This document shows positions 1-13,187 of a stretch of DNA of 64,000 nucleotides, one piece after another (the first letter of the stretch is position 1; each line of letters opens with the position of its first letter). The stretch lies in the NCBI RefSeq assembly GCF_037975245.1, contig NC_092571.1:17975917-18039916 (forward strand), written 5' to 3'. The position numbers and the translations under genes are program-made. The stretch comes from Apostichopus japonicus. Its lineage: Eukaryota; Echinodermata; Holothuroidea; Aspidochirotida; Stichopodidae. The notes beneath the pieces are model-generated. The model was not told the origin of the DNA, searched no databases, and saw only the letters and a program-made list of their open reading frames with translations.

Positions 1-725
1 TGACATTGTACAGTACATGTGTTCTACATTGCACACTGTAGTTATAACTTGGAAAATTTGTTAAATATTTAACCTTTTCTCAATTTTGTTTCTGTGTGTG
101 TGCATGTTTCTTTTTAATTGTTTCTTTGGGACTGAAAGAAAGAACCCAAGTAAGTGATGTGTGTTTTTTTTTTTCACAACAGCATCTGCATAAAAAAGTG
201 GTTGGGGAGAAGGGAGGGTTGGGGGCGGGGGGTAATAAAATGGAAGGTAACGTACTGCTATGTGGTAATTAGGGGTAAGACACTATCTAGAGAGGAACAC
301 ATGAGAAAGCTGTTCTGTTCTTAAAAAAAGTGTGAATTTCAAGAGCTTTCTCAGTTGGAAATTTTGGCTTATACAACAGTTAAATTACGTTCAAGCCCAT
401 CATGTACCCTTCCCATTTTCCTACCCCCTCCCCCACCCTACCCCGACGCCCCACCCTGCTTGATATTTAGGCCTTGGAGTTTGTTGTCATGTTTATGTGT
501 GAAGTGCTAGACTGACTTTTGTATTTAAATGCAAAGGAATGGAAGTGAGTGCTGTCTTGAGTGAAGTATGGCAATGAAAGACTTGATGCCTAATGGGTGA
601 TTTGTTATGGAAAATATTTTTAAAATCTGAGCCGAGGTAGTGTGAGTAATTATTAGTTTAAAGTATGGCTTTTGTATCCACTTTCTTTGTATAATCATCA
701 ATAAAAAAAATTGTAAAGTTGAATT
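1..725 (+). other. Possible 3' UTR and transcript end of an upstream gene
   Basis: No open reading frame of note. The stretch is T-rich and unique-looking, with an AATAAA hexamer at 700-705 followed by T/G-rich DNA, as expected at an animal cleavage and polyadenylation site on the plus strand. The coding part would lie before the window. An AT-rich region can carry AATAAA by chance, so this is a weak call. Confidence 0.3.
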
Positions 726-2487
726 GAATGAGTCTCTTTGATCATTTATTTATCTGGATTTTTGCTTTTATTTTGTTAAAGGATGAAAAGGCAACTTCTT
801 TGTGAAACTGTGGAGCATCAGTGGAGTGTAAAAGACTTCTCAGATGGGGAAGGGGGGTGGGGGTTGGTTCCAAATTCCGAATTCATTAGCAAGGGAACAT
901 GTACATCTTGTTCAACTAGGCATGACACGCACACATTCTTGACTGAATGATGTGAAACATCGCACGCTTTCCCGTTAGATTGAGTAAATTGTCTGAACAT
1001 TCTTACACCAAACATAATCAAAGTTGTTTTACTCACCTGCGCATGCCCACCACCAAAAAACAATATTGAAACATCTGATCAAGTTACATACAGCCTAAAC
1101 CGATGCACATGTTAAATATCAAGAACATAAACTTTGCTGTTCTGACAGTAATTAAGTTCATGCTTTCGACGAGAATTGAGAAATTACACTGAGTGACATA
1201 TTTGGCTGTCCAACCAATCGGAAATTTATTTCTTAATGACATCTTCTTATAGAATGTCACGTCACGACGAATCTTGATTTATATGAAGATATCGTGTTAC
1301 TACCGTATAATGACAATGAATTGTAAGAAGTAGGTCTTGCCTTAAAAGGAAAACGCTACGGTATATTATGGCATATATGTATCAAACTGAGAGGTGAGAT
1401 GTGTAGGCCTGCATGTCTAATGAAGTTATAGTATTCGGAGGGATTTGTGTAACGAATATCGCAGCCAGAAAATGAGTTCATATGTCCGTTGGACCCTATA
1501 TAGAAAAGGGAGATGCATAGGCCTATTGGTCTACTCTTTATGCTATTGTCGAATATTATTTAATATGCGATAACTTCATGCGATAAATATAGTAATTATT
1601 AAATACTTGGTTAACTTAGATTACAAGATCAATAACCCGCAAATATTAATTAGAGCAGCCAGATTTTGTAACCGCGTGTAGTCCAACTTTCACACATTTA
1701 GAAAGCTGTATTCAATTAGTTAACGAAGAACCCACTTTCACATTCCTTAGTTCGACCCCCCCCCCCCCCCTCTCTGTACAGTATGGAAGATATTGCACAT
1801 ATATAAAGGTGCTGTATGTAGAATGGTGCAATATATTGCAACTTAAATGCTTATACACACATACATGTGCACACACACATATATAAATATATATTTATGT
1901 ATGTATATATATCATCATCACATCATAGGTATGTCTGTGTATATACAGAAGATAATATGAATTCAAAATTCTTCACTGACGTCATTGCGAGGTGTTCAAG
2001 CACTTTGCATGCAGGGAAGTTGAATTATTGTCCAATTTCAGATTCATCTGATCGTGATGTGTTTATAATCATTAAACTGGTATTACATGCGTCCTATTCT
2101 TCTTCTTACTTATAGAATCAGGTTTCTACCCGGTATCAAGCTGTAACTCTTTATCGATTTAAAAAGAAAAAAATCAGTCAGATCTTAAAGCCTTCGCTTG
2201 GACGCACTTTTGACAGAGCGTTACGACGTATATATCCACAGTATCGTTAAATTTATACCCACTATTGACACTAAGCCGATGAAACTTTACACTTTATGCC
2301 ATCCAAGTAGTTGGTATAACACAATTCTTGAAGAGCTTGGGGCTGGATCAAGGAGAATAAGGATAGAATAGTCTTTCAACCGAAGCTGACATTTTATACA
2401 GTTGTGACAGATAAGGAGCACTGACCCTCAGGACGAAAATACGGTAGCCAACAAGTGAGTGAGAATAGTAGGGGGGTTGGCGGGGAC
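726..2487. other. Non-coding stretch, no gene seen
   Basis: Short frames only, none with a recognisable domain. It holds a pure C-tract at 1756-1770, a TA/CA-rich patch near 1855-1915 and one TGACGTCA palindrome at 1977-1984. Confidence 0.6.
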
Positions 2488-3220
2488 GAATATTTTTTTC
2501 CCAAACTGAACTGACACTGAAATTATTTCCTCGATTCTGATTGGCTCTCAGCGAGCACGTGATATACTTTAGTATTCAACATTGATCCCTCCATACTCTG
2601 TCGATACCAGTATGATCAACACGAACTAATTCAAGATATTCACATTAGCAACTTTCCAGAACTTTTGTAGGTATATATGAACGAAAGTATATAGTGTTCT
2701 TAACACAATGAAGCAACTATTTCCAACTACTGCGCCCATTATAGGCAGTCCTCGATCGTTTGTTTACTCGCTTGACTCCGCTCTACACAACACATGTAAT
2801 GTAGCCTGTTGTACCAGGAGCAACTCCCTGGTTGTACTGTGTATAGTATATAACACAATAACACACAGTGCATTTTTAATTGTATACATGTAGCCGATGT
2901 ACATATGTACGAGGTGTTTGTGTACATTCGGAGTTGCGATACTTTTACGATAGTTTTATAATCATAAATTCAAAATGTTTTCAGTCAATGAATCATGATA
3001 GGCCTAGTCGAATATGCAGTGGCCATGAAGACGGCGATCGAGTGTGTGCCAGCCAGTGAGTGTACACAAGGCATTTGACGATATGTCTGTGTCTTTTGAC
3101 TTGTTAACTAGTTGTAAAAAGCCTTATAACCTATACGTACGGAAATATATTGGCTCGCTTAGAGCCAATCAGAATCGAGGAAATAATTTCAGTGTCAGTT
3201 CAGTTTGGGAAAAAATATTC
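2488..3220. repeat. Foldback (long-inverted-repeat) element, 733 bp
   Basis: The left arm (2488-2556) and right arm (3153-3220) are inverted copies of about 68 bp. By eye they differ only by one base in a T-run and one substitution (GGCTCTCAGCGAGC against GGCTCTAAGCGAGC). The 596-bp centre has no convincing ORF. The near identity of the arms suggests a recent insertion or gene conversion. I could not define a target-site duplication, so the transposon class is open. Flanks are G-rich. Confidence 0.75.
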
Positions 3221-6200
3221 GCGGGCCGGGGCGGGAGAAGGTTGACATGAAACACCGCTGAAGTATTTCACATATCGAGTACAGGTTAAGGATAATTATA
3301 ATAAAGCAGATGTAAGCTAACATGATTATGACCCAACTTGTGATATTATATTATAGTAAAGGTTTTTAAACAAAAGTCACAAGAGATCAAACCTAGTGAC
3401 ATGTACATGATCTCAAAGGTTGTAGGAGGCTGAGAGGAGGGGGGGGGGGGGAGTTTCAAATATCCACCTGAAAATTTAGGTAGGTGCATGAATCATCGTC
3501 CAGGGTGAGCGGTATAATATTTCCCGACTAAATGCAAAAGATTTCCCGATTAGACCATCTACACCCCTGACCGACGATGGGGGTGTGGGACCATGGTCAC
3601 GGCTCCTCCTTTGAGCACTTCACTGATGAAGTCTGGTACGAGCGAACCAGTGCGAGATATCGTTGATGTACTTGTTTTCATTTTCGCGTTCCATACACCT
3701 GATCTTCAACTCAACTTAAGGGTGTGATCTAACAAAAACCAATTTTCCAAAAGATATAAAGTCGGCATAAAATTTGATTCGCACTTATATCAGTCAAAAT
3801 AATCACTGCGACGAATTTTTGCATAATCTGCGAAACATACGGCCTTCTCGGCGACCTTCTTTTTCAAACAACAGAAAAATACGCGCTAGTTCAGCTAGCT
3901 ACGATAAAGTAAACATTTCCAGACCTTGTTTTCCTTTTCTTCAGTTCAGTTCAGCTTCATTCGCTCTCTCCCTTGCATGGCTTCTTGCTCCTTGGCCATA
4001 ACCCTCACACTCGAACAATCTGTCCTCGATCAATGTGTCACAACTGCTTTACTATAGATTTACAAGGACCATAAATTAGCGGGAAATACGAATGGCCTTT
4101 CATGTTCCATCTCAGCTATCACATAAAATGTACTATATATGTTCTTCTTTCCAAACTATCCTGATACTATTGACGCCAACTCGAACACTTATGACGTCAT
4201 ATCGACGAATTAGTAAACTATGCGGGTATAAGGTGAATTATATTGTATGCCTTTAGATACTTGGGCTATGCTTTCATTCTGTAGTTAGATTCTCCCTCAT
4301 GATTATATAGCGTATGGATGGCATTCACGGAGAATATGTTTCTCTCTCTCACTTGTTTCTGTCTCGTTTGCCCAAGTTTTAAACTGATTACGAGTTGTTA
4401 CAGGCCCGGCTTGGGGACGAGAGTACTCCACCCTCATTCCCTGGATGCACATTTCTTCGTTGGGGTCTTCAATTTATCAAGACTTACTCAAGTCGGAGTT
4501 ATAATAATTGTTTATCACATATCACCGACGAGGTATGTGAGTTAAGGCTGATTGAAGGAAGGACAAAGTCAAGTGCGAGGAAGGGGGCAGGAGGTGTTCG
4601 CCCGTGATCCCCTTCTTCAATCGAAAATACCAAAATTTATAAACTTTGGCCTTTTTGATGCATTTTGAAATATTTTGTTGCGAATTGTTTGGATGTGATC
4701 CTTGGATACTCCTAATACGAACAATAATATAATGTAACCCGGATATCCTTGTGTGTATAAATAAACCGTGAAAGTAAACAATCAAAGTAACACAGTGACC
4801 CCTCCTCCTCCCAATATTTTATAAACATTTAAAATATACCGGATTGATTGGGGATGGTGGAGAGGGGGGGGGGCTGACTACCTCTCTTTGACTATACTTG
4901 TAAATATGCCTAAACGTTACAGAACATAAACTGTTTGCCCTTTAAGTATATTGAGATGGAATGTCTATCTCTTGTCCAATGCGTGCCGTTAGTTGTAATG
5001 TTATCAATATACCTTTACGGGGAGTTACGGGGTTAAACACTCGGGACCAGGTCAATAAGGGTGCCCGGAAAGATAGGTCTATGGAAGGACCCCGAGAAAA
5101 TATGGCATGAAGAATAATGTCATTCTCATCATAAGAACTAATGGACCATGAAGAGTATAAATAGGGGGCCGCGGAGACGTAATTGTCCCCCGGGTCTAGA
5201 CCTGGTTCTCGACAATGCTTCTCATGGATATCACTCAAGACACCAAAATGGTATGTATACATTTCAAAGATGTCATGTATGTTTTTAAGCGATATGCTTA
5301 TGTTTTTGTAAAGCTCATGCCTACATGCAGTTTTATAGTGTGTACAAGAAGTATCAGCACAATACACTCTTAAGAACCACTTTCAGGAAATCTTCAGACT
5401 TTTGTCGAGCATTTTAGTTCATGCAAACGAAAAGGTCACCTTGAGTATATATCTGCTGATATTCTCCAGTTGATGCATATTGAAAACACCGATTATACCT
5501 CTGTTCGGCCTGCCATGATAATACACGTACGGCCAATGCACCACATCCTTGTATTATATATTTACACTATATAGCCCTATATATGTCATCTTCCTTCAGA
5601 CGTGAATACGATTATATATACTTTATAGTCGGACATCACGGCTCATTTCTTAAATATAGTCATATATTCTGATGAACCGTTTATCAGTTGTTTCTAAAGC
5701 ACTATTCGAACGAGATAATATTATCTTGAGTGTTCATAACAAGAAATTGAACACGATTCATTAAAGCTAATCTGCAGGTTTTAAGACATGTTGTCCCTAG
5801 TGGGTCACTTTATTAACTTCCCCATGGAAAACACTATGATAAACACAGCTTCCTTCGTTATTTATCTCGCCCTATAAATATATATATATAGATATATAAA
5901 GTGTACCAAGAAGACTTTTAAACAACTTGGTAATGTATCTTACTGGTTTTTATTTCAGTTTATATTTTATCTTAGCCACGTCAATAACACGGTATCCAGG
6001 AAAGGTTATAAACTTGTCATCTGACATTTGTGGAAATTTTGCACGATTACTAAGAATTCTCACCGGTGACGCAAACACTCATTAAAACTTGTTGTATGCG
6101 TAATCGGTCTTTGTCATAAATTTCATTGTCAAACATGCAGGGAGTTGTTATGGAAACTCCCTGGTCAAACCATGCGTCATATAAAGCTATATGGAGGTCG

Positions 6201-8900
6201 ACAGTTAATAATATGTTGCTTTCAGCGAGCTGGTTCTTAAAATTTATAGTATTTCATTAGAAAAAAGAAGAAGAAGGAAAACAGGATCGAATAAAAACTC
6301 GAGTTACGCTTTTGAAAACATTTCGTATTGTTGTGTGCGTGGGGGGTGGAAGGGGGGTATTGCGTTTACAAGGCAAAACCAGGAAAGCAGAAATTGACTT
6401 GGTGTAGGGTCAAAAGTTACTTTTTGAATAATTTACGACAAGAGTGTTACTTGTTCGTTCAAATCACACTTATACTGAAATCAAGAAATTGAACGTTACT
6501 TTTCTTGAGTGTGTCACGGACATTTTGATCTTTCGTTTAAGAAGTGAAATTCAACTTCTTGACATGAGAAAAATCCTACAGATTTCACTACACAATGGAA
6601 CTGATTTGGAGATTTTGTTTAGAGATATTAAGAAGAAATTGGAAATCAATATGATTATTATATTGTCTATATATATATAGAATATCTCTACTTTTGGGTT
6701 GCTTTTGACAAGTTTGAGCAAAGTATGAACAATTGTAGCCAGCTGAAATTTTGCACTAAGACTGGTGACCATTAAGATCAAGTTAGTCGAGTCTAACGTT
6801 TAAAGTAGCCGCGGTTACGGCGTTTAGTATGACGCAACATCCATTGGCATGCCAATATCCTTGAACATAAATATATTATTAGTTTGTTTAATTAATGTTA
6901 GAAATATAGATTCTTCGCGTTGCCTTAGCATTTGCTTTAGAGTCGAGAAATAATATCAATTAACTGTCAGCTATGATGCTGCAAGTTAATAATGTCTTTC
7001 TTTGCCATTCTCCCTAAAGAATTCGAAAAGAATGTTGATGTAGGCATTTTGAATGAGATAAAATCAAAAATTAGCATCCCGAGGGCTGTGATTATGATAT
7101 AGGCATTTTAAGATAATGTTCTATAGCCTATATTCTAAGATCATCCTAAGATATTACGCGGTACTCAGCTTCACAACTCCTTAGCAACAAGTGTTGTGCA
7201 TGTGCATGTGCGCGTGCGCGTGTCTGTGTTTTCTTGCACCGTAAGATGTCGGAAAAACGAAAAAAAGAGATGACGAACTTAAACTGAGCCATGATAAATG
7301 AAGATTGTAAACACAATCTCACCTGACAGGTTCTTCAGCACAGTTCTGCCGCAAACTTATTGGAATCATGATTCAAACTCTTGGTACTACAATTAAAAAT
7401 AAATGCATGCCTCTAATTGGTTAGATACAGTAATCAACGCATGTATAAATCGTGTATTATTTATCCATACTCCGAAACCTTCATTAATTAGTGATAATTT
7501 GGGTCAGTAAATTATTTTTTTCATTCCTAGCTTAAAAGTACACGTATGAATTTAACGGTTAGCCTACTCTGTGGAGTCAATTGCATTTAGTCATCTACTC
7601 TTAAGAGATGCCGTTTGTGACAATAAACGGCATTTGAGTTTGAGACGGACCGTCGACATTTCGAGACGAAAGATCGACATTTGGACATCAAACGTCGACA
7701 TTTTATTAATTTAATTAGATGTCATATTTTCGAGACAGTGCGTGTTTATCAATTTGACATATAAGACATCGAAATAATGGGATAAAATATCAAAATGTTG
7801 ATATTAAAAGTCAAGCCTTCCTAAAAAAACATCATGCACTTCCCGACCATCGGCGGCTCTGGGTTCATGTGGTAAACCCCCACAATCCCCATAGTTATTC
7901 CCTTGTTGACGTTTCTCTTTTCTACTTTATTACTAAATATAAATACAATCATGGACACGGAGGCAGTGACAACAATTAATCTTAATCAACTTATTAAAAT
8001 ACGGAAAGCAGTCTCTCGAGACTTGTTTGGGCTTCAAGGACACAACGCCTGAAGTATGACGTATTGTTCTCATGTATTCCACTAATTGTACTGAGTGAAC
8101 ACCGTTTGGCAAAACTGCTATATATGCAGTATCATTTAGATTTAACTATAACTTAAATTGGTCACACGGGCTATGAAAAGACTTAAAATGTATTCGAAAA
8201 GTATCCAAATTCTCGGCATTAGAGAAAGAGAGAGAGAGAGAGATAAAGCTTAATAAGCTAAGGATTATCGACGGGTTTGTAAATGACTTCATCCTTAATA
8301 TTCACAGAACGTGTCGTTAAATGCATTCATTTTCTGGTTTTAAGTCACTAGCTTATTACGTAAGTCGGAGCTACGGTCACATTTTATTTCCATAATGGGT
8401 GGGGAAGTGGGTCTGGTGGGAGGAGTCGGAAAGAATCGAGTGGCCATAACCTTTTTTTTTCAAACCTACATTAGTTTTCTTAACAACGGGATTTCCCAAG
8501 TACCGATTTAGCGAAATAATTAGCCATGCTTTTACTTGTCTAATTCCCTTATGTTGTAGTAACGTTCCTTGGCATCATACAGGCTTGGGACCCGAGTGCA
8601 ACAACATCACTTCCCATGAGGACAGTATGAGTATGCTGCAACTATGCTGCAATACAATATTAAGTTATAGACTCCCTCCAAAAGTCTTCAGGTATCATGA
8701 ATTTATGATGGAACCTTTTATAGTCATCGATTATTCATGACGAGCCTAACTGCACATTATAACCGGTATATTACAAAGTGAATATTGAATATTGAAGATG
8801 TTACTTATATGGACTTTTAAGAAACAGACAGAGGGTAGGCCTATATATAGTTAAAGGGTTATAGCAGGATCTGTAACGAATGTATTAAGATTATAAAGTT
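3221..8900. other. Non-coding stretch with small simple-sequence features
   Basis: No supported gene. Contents seen: G-tract 3439-3451; TGACGTCA at 4192-4199; G-rich run near 4861-4872; short TA run near 5877-5890; alternating purine/pyrimidine tract 7195-7228; 9-bp-stem hairpin 7608-7633; (GA)n near 8222-8242. A 141-codon frame on the minus strand (4942-5367) has no recognisable feature and is treated as chance. Confidence 0.6.
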
Positions 8901-9129
8901 AGGAGTGTTATCAGTGTTAGCTCAGTGGTTAACGCCGGTGCCTTTCAATCATAAGGTGGCGAGTTCGAGTCACTCCAAGATTAATGTATGTTGTCCAGTT
9001 ACAGAGATGTTGACAATTCATAATCATGGACGTTAAATATGAATCTAAGAGACCGACTTCGGTCAGCTTGCGGCTTTGATAAGCCAATGATGGCTTCTTC
9101 GCGAGTTCTAAAATACATACATACATACA
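8901..9129 (+). repeat. tRNA-derived SINE-like element, copy 1
   Basis: The head resembles a tRNA: an A-box-like TTAGCTCAGTGGTTAAC near 8916, a B-box-like GAGTTCGAGTCAC, and an acceptor-like GGAGTG/CACTCC pairing. A shared body of about 130 bp follows (GACTTCGGTCAGCTTGCGGC) and a (CATA)n tail ends at 9129. Two further copies lie at 56848 and 58285. This copy has a short insertion after GGAGTGTTA and lacks the CCTGCTTGCAGGAGGATC segment of the others. Polymerase III transcription is expected for the class but not shown. Confidence 0.85.
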
Positions 9130-10778
9130 CGTTCATGTTAAAAAAAAAACAGTATTTTACAAAGTAAATATTGAAGATTTTACTTGTGTGGGCTATACGC
9201 AAGGATTACTACAAAAGTGCGTAGGCATATATGTTAAGCAGCACTTCTTTAGGTTTGAACCATCCGGTATACATTTAATATTATGCAAAAACAACTCAAT
9301 TTGCAAGTTTGTGCTCAAGTGTATATATGTTTATAAAGAGTTGCTACGTTACCATCACAATGTAAGTTATAAAACATTTGATAAGAAACGAACAATTACT
9401 TTCTCTCTCTACCTCTCACACTATCTCTCTCTCTAAGAAATCCTTCCTCAATTGGAAAGATTAGCTGTTCAAAACCGTTAATAAAACATTTTATTTATAC
9501 GTCGGTGAAAATTAAAGCCATGCCCACTTGTTTTCTAAGACTTTTGACTATTATTCTAAAATGAAAGAAGTCGTACGGAAATATAATGGTAAATCAACCG
9601 TCAATTTTTATTTTTTCACGAAAAAAAAAGGAAGAAAAAGGGAAAAACAAACAAAATTACAGAATGAAACAAAAATATAATACAGAAGGATATATAAATC
9701 CATCATGGAAATGTACTTCAATTATGAATCTCTTAACCGCAATTGAAGGCAAATTCCTGTAAGTCCAGAGGGTATATTATATGTGAATTCCCTCGCAGGA
9801 TGACGTCATATCTAGATAAACGGTTTGAGTTATAAATCCCGCTCAGTAATTTGTTTTACTGGAAGTATATAGTCTATAACTCTCCGTATATCACCGAATT
9901 GGTAAATCTTAAGTGCGAGATCATTACGAGGGTATTATCTCTATCAACTTCTATATATCAATTGTTCCCATAACCGTTAACAAAAAAAAAAATTGCATCT
10001 TGTTTCTTCAATTCAGTCAATATAGTCCTATATATGGGACATTAGTTATTATGAAACGTCCCAATCTTTCGTATAAACAATGAAAGAGCGATATAACGAT
10101 ACCGATTTATACGCCACTTGTCCATTACCTTGCAGATCATTTGCTATTTGTTTCCATGGCGACGACCGGATGATTATTCTTTCATCAAAAAATCATGGAG
10201 AGATGAGAGGATAGCATATCTGCCGTCAACGATGCTCTTATCTATATCTTTATGTAAATAAATCATAAAGACGCAGGAAGAAAAAAAGAGAGAAGTTCAT
10301 TTTGGTGTCAAGTTTCAAGTTTGGTCTTTTTCGAAGGTGTTTTATCGATTACACTTGGTGCTCAGTTACGGAGGGAGATCAACAGAAATTTTTTGGGAAT
10401 GGGTTTATGGTCCTATAGAATATTTTGTACCAAGATTCAACGATAATTGTGAAATCTATATTGTGGCCAAGATTTAGCAAGCACACACCTGTTTATCATT
10501 AAATATGATATTTGCTTCGAATATGATGCGTTTTTTGGGTATACATTGCACAAAATCATGTTTTCATTATTTTTGAGTAGATAACGCGTTGGTGCTAGTT
10601 AATTGAGGATGCATGGGAGGGAAATGGAACTTGGAAGTTTAGAGTGAAGTCTGGAGGTGGGCATGGTGCGGTTATTGTGGGACTAAGGGCGTACTGAGAA
10701 GAACAGTCTCAGTGGAGGTGGTTCATATATAGGTATATGGCCTACATAGACATTCTGGTTCAGTTCATGTTTGTTTTT
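9130..10778. other. Non-coding stretch, no gene seen
   Basis: AT-rich DNA with a CT-rich patch at about 9401-9435, an A-rich patch near 9617-9660 and a TGACGTCA at 9801-9808. No supported ORF. Confidence 0.6.
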
Positions 10779-11330
10779 AGCTCAACTAGTTGAGCTTTTG
10801 TCATCGCAATGCGTCTGTCCGTTTGTCCGTCTGTCTGTCAACATTTGTTGAAAGGCCACCGTGCGAATGCTGTTTAATCGTTTCTTGTCAAACTTGGTGA
10901 GGTAATGATGCATATCAACAGGTTGGTACTCATGCTAGCAAAAAGTAGGTCAAAAACATCATTTGGGGTCAAAGAGAGGTCAAACAGTGAAATCACGAAA
11001 AAGCTTACTCCTCCTTGAGGTAATGTTTGATTTTTATCAAACTTGGTCACAGTGTACAATTAGTGATTGGTCATAAAATTTGTTCTTACTTTGATGTCAA
11101 AGGTCAGCTGAGGTCACATGAGGTCAAAACGTAGCCTACTCCTCTGCCAGTTTTCGTGTTATTGTGATTTAAGTTGACCGTTGGGATCATCAGTTAATGG
11201 GCAACAAAAGTGATTCATTTGTAATATGGTCAAAGGTCATCTCAGGTCATCTGAGTGATATCAAATACTGCGCCAGAGACATTTACAAAGATATGATCAA
11301 TGTGTGTTTTGGAGCCTCACCAGCTGGGTT
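10779..11330. repeat. Probable dispersed repeat rich in AGGTCA motifs
   Basis: It opens with a perfect 18-bp palindrome, AGCTCAACTAGTTGAGCT (10779-10796), then GTCTGTCCGTTTGTCCGTC-type sequence. It carries at least seven exact AGGTCA hexamers between 10947 and 11249. I recall the opening as typical of an interspersed family in marine invertebrates, but only one copy is visible here. The boundaries are approximate. Confidence 0.5.
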
Positions 11331-12775
11331 TCTTAACTAGGTTTCCTTCTCAACTGGGCCCAAACTAGGTTCTCAACTGAGACTCTTCTCAACTAGGTCC
11401 TACTGGGTTCCTGTCATTGTAACTGAACTGAGCTTTTCAACTAGGATTTCTGTCAACACAATGCCTGAGCTGATTCTGGATGTTACCGTAAAGCAGGCTC
11501 AACTCTGCCTCAACAACATGATGTTCAGTTACAAAATCTAACAGTGGTTAGGCATCTTAGGATAACGTGTTTACAAACCAGCTTGTCACCTACTTACACT
11601 CCCACTCACAACATACACTTACATACCAGCTTCACTACATGAGAAACCAGTAAAAGACAAACAAAGTTCGTGCAATACATTTTTTTGTTAATTCTTGGAG
11701 TACGTACAACTAACCATTACATACTTTGTACAATGTCTCTTTGACATTAGGTAGTTTTTAGTTGAGGTACTGCGTCATTGGCGCTCTATAGTTTATGTCT
11801 CGGTATAGCATGCCTCGGGGAGTATCTCTCATTGAATATGCAGGAGTATAAATATATAGCAGCTATACACATAGCCACAGTGGTGGATAAATGAGAGTCC
11901 CAGAAGAGGTGTTCCAGAGGACACTGTATAGTAACGGTAGATACGAAAAGTTACTACCGAATAAAAAAGTGATAAATATGATAACATCGGTAAAATGAAA
12001 GGAATGTAAGTTTATCTCGCAAACAGCATGCTGCAAACTCAGTCTACAAATTATGTTTTCATCTATTCTTAGAAAAACGAAAAAAACGATCAAAAAAAAA
12101 ATCAAAACAGAGGGCCAGCATCCCTGGACCCGACCCTGCAGTCATGTACCTAAACAAAGTTTTGACTGTGGCAGGCATGAGACTCTTCCGCGGAAACGCG
12201 GATTTCCGATTTTTTTTTCTTTTCATTTTCGCGTTTTTTCTCGTAATTCGCGTTTTTTTATTATTTTTTATTATTTTTTTGATTTCATTTTTTTTTTTTT
12301 TTTTTTTGATTTTCTTTTTTGCCGAACATGCTGGACTGTGAAGGGATGGAACACCGAATTTGACCAGTGGTGGAATTAAGTAGCACAGAGCAAGCAAAAA
12401 AGCCTTTTTTTGGTTCAAAAAAGCTAATGGATAAATTATACAAGCAGAAATTCCACACTTTTTTTGGCGAGTTACGTGATGTGATAGATTCCATCTAGAG
12501 TCCACCATTTTGCATCTAAGCCCTCCTTACCTGGCAAAAATTTTCTCAAGGGTAGGGGACCACCCCCTCCCCTTAAACCCCTCCCCCAGGACGGCGATTG
12601 ATGAATTTCAGATTTTTTTTTCCCGGCTCAGTCTCATCCCTGCTGTGGTCACATCCAATCAACCTCGTGTCCACCACGCGTGTAGTATATTGTCTATGTA
12701 TATTGAGATGTTGTACATATCATCATCGAAACCTTTATTTTCACAGTAGACCTCAGGAAGTTACCCATACTTACA
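11331..12775. other. Non-coding stretch with T-rich low complexity
   Basis: A patch of degenerate CAACTAGGTT/CAACTGGG-like repeats lies at 11320-11420. A T-homopolymer-rich segment at 12211-12308 creates spurious Phe- and Lys-rich frames on both strands. C-rich sequence lies near 12550-12590. No gene is supported. Confidence 0.55.
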
Positions 12776-13179
12776 CAGTGGCGGAGCTTGGGGTATTGGT
12801 CGCGGGGGGGGGGGGCGAGAATGGCCTGTATGGGCGCTTTCGACATAATCTAAGCGGAGCGCCACCACAGGTTGGCGCGAAGCGTGCAGAAATTTTTTGA
12901 GTAAAGATACTCCCTAGATCGCCGGAAATGACCCTCTACGGGCCTTGCTAATTTGCAGATAAACAAAGAATAAATTGGTGTCATCGCCATTTTGTCAGAA
13001 AATTACACCAACAAAATGTGACAAATGTCAATAGGTAGATGAGAGCGCAATAAAAAAGTCAATAATCGCGAATAAGTAAAATGTGGTAACAAGCTGAAAA
13101 GGGCGCCAGCAGTCCATTTGAGTCCGTCAGGGGGGGGGGGGTGGCATCCGCCCCTGACTGTATGGACGCTCCGCCACTG
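12776..13179 (+). mobile_element. Non-autonomous hAT-like MITE (family A), 404 bp
   Basis: Terminal inverted repeats begin CAGTGGCGGAGC at 12776 and end in the complement at 13179. The flanking direct repeats are a perfect 8-bp pair, TACTTACA, at 12768-12775 and 13180-13187. An 8-bp duplication with CAG-type ends is the hAT signature. No transposase is encoded. A second copy, in the opposite orientation, is nested at 39475-39869. Confidence 0.9.
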
Positions 13180-13187
13180 TACTTACA

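Noticed and set aside
4942-5367. 141-codon minus-strand ORF
   Set aside because: No domain, no membrane or signal segment, no splice sites, and length possible by chance in 64 kb of six frames.
12059-12508. Lys-rich ORF of 149 codons
   Set aside because: It is a product of the T-homopolymer-rich segment 12211-12308 read on the minus strand.
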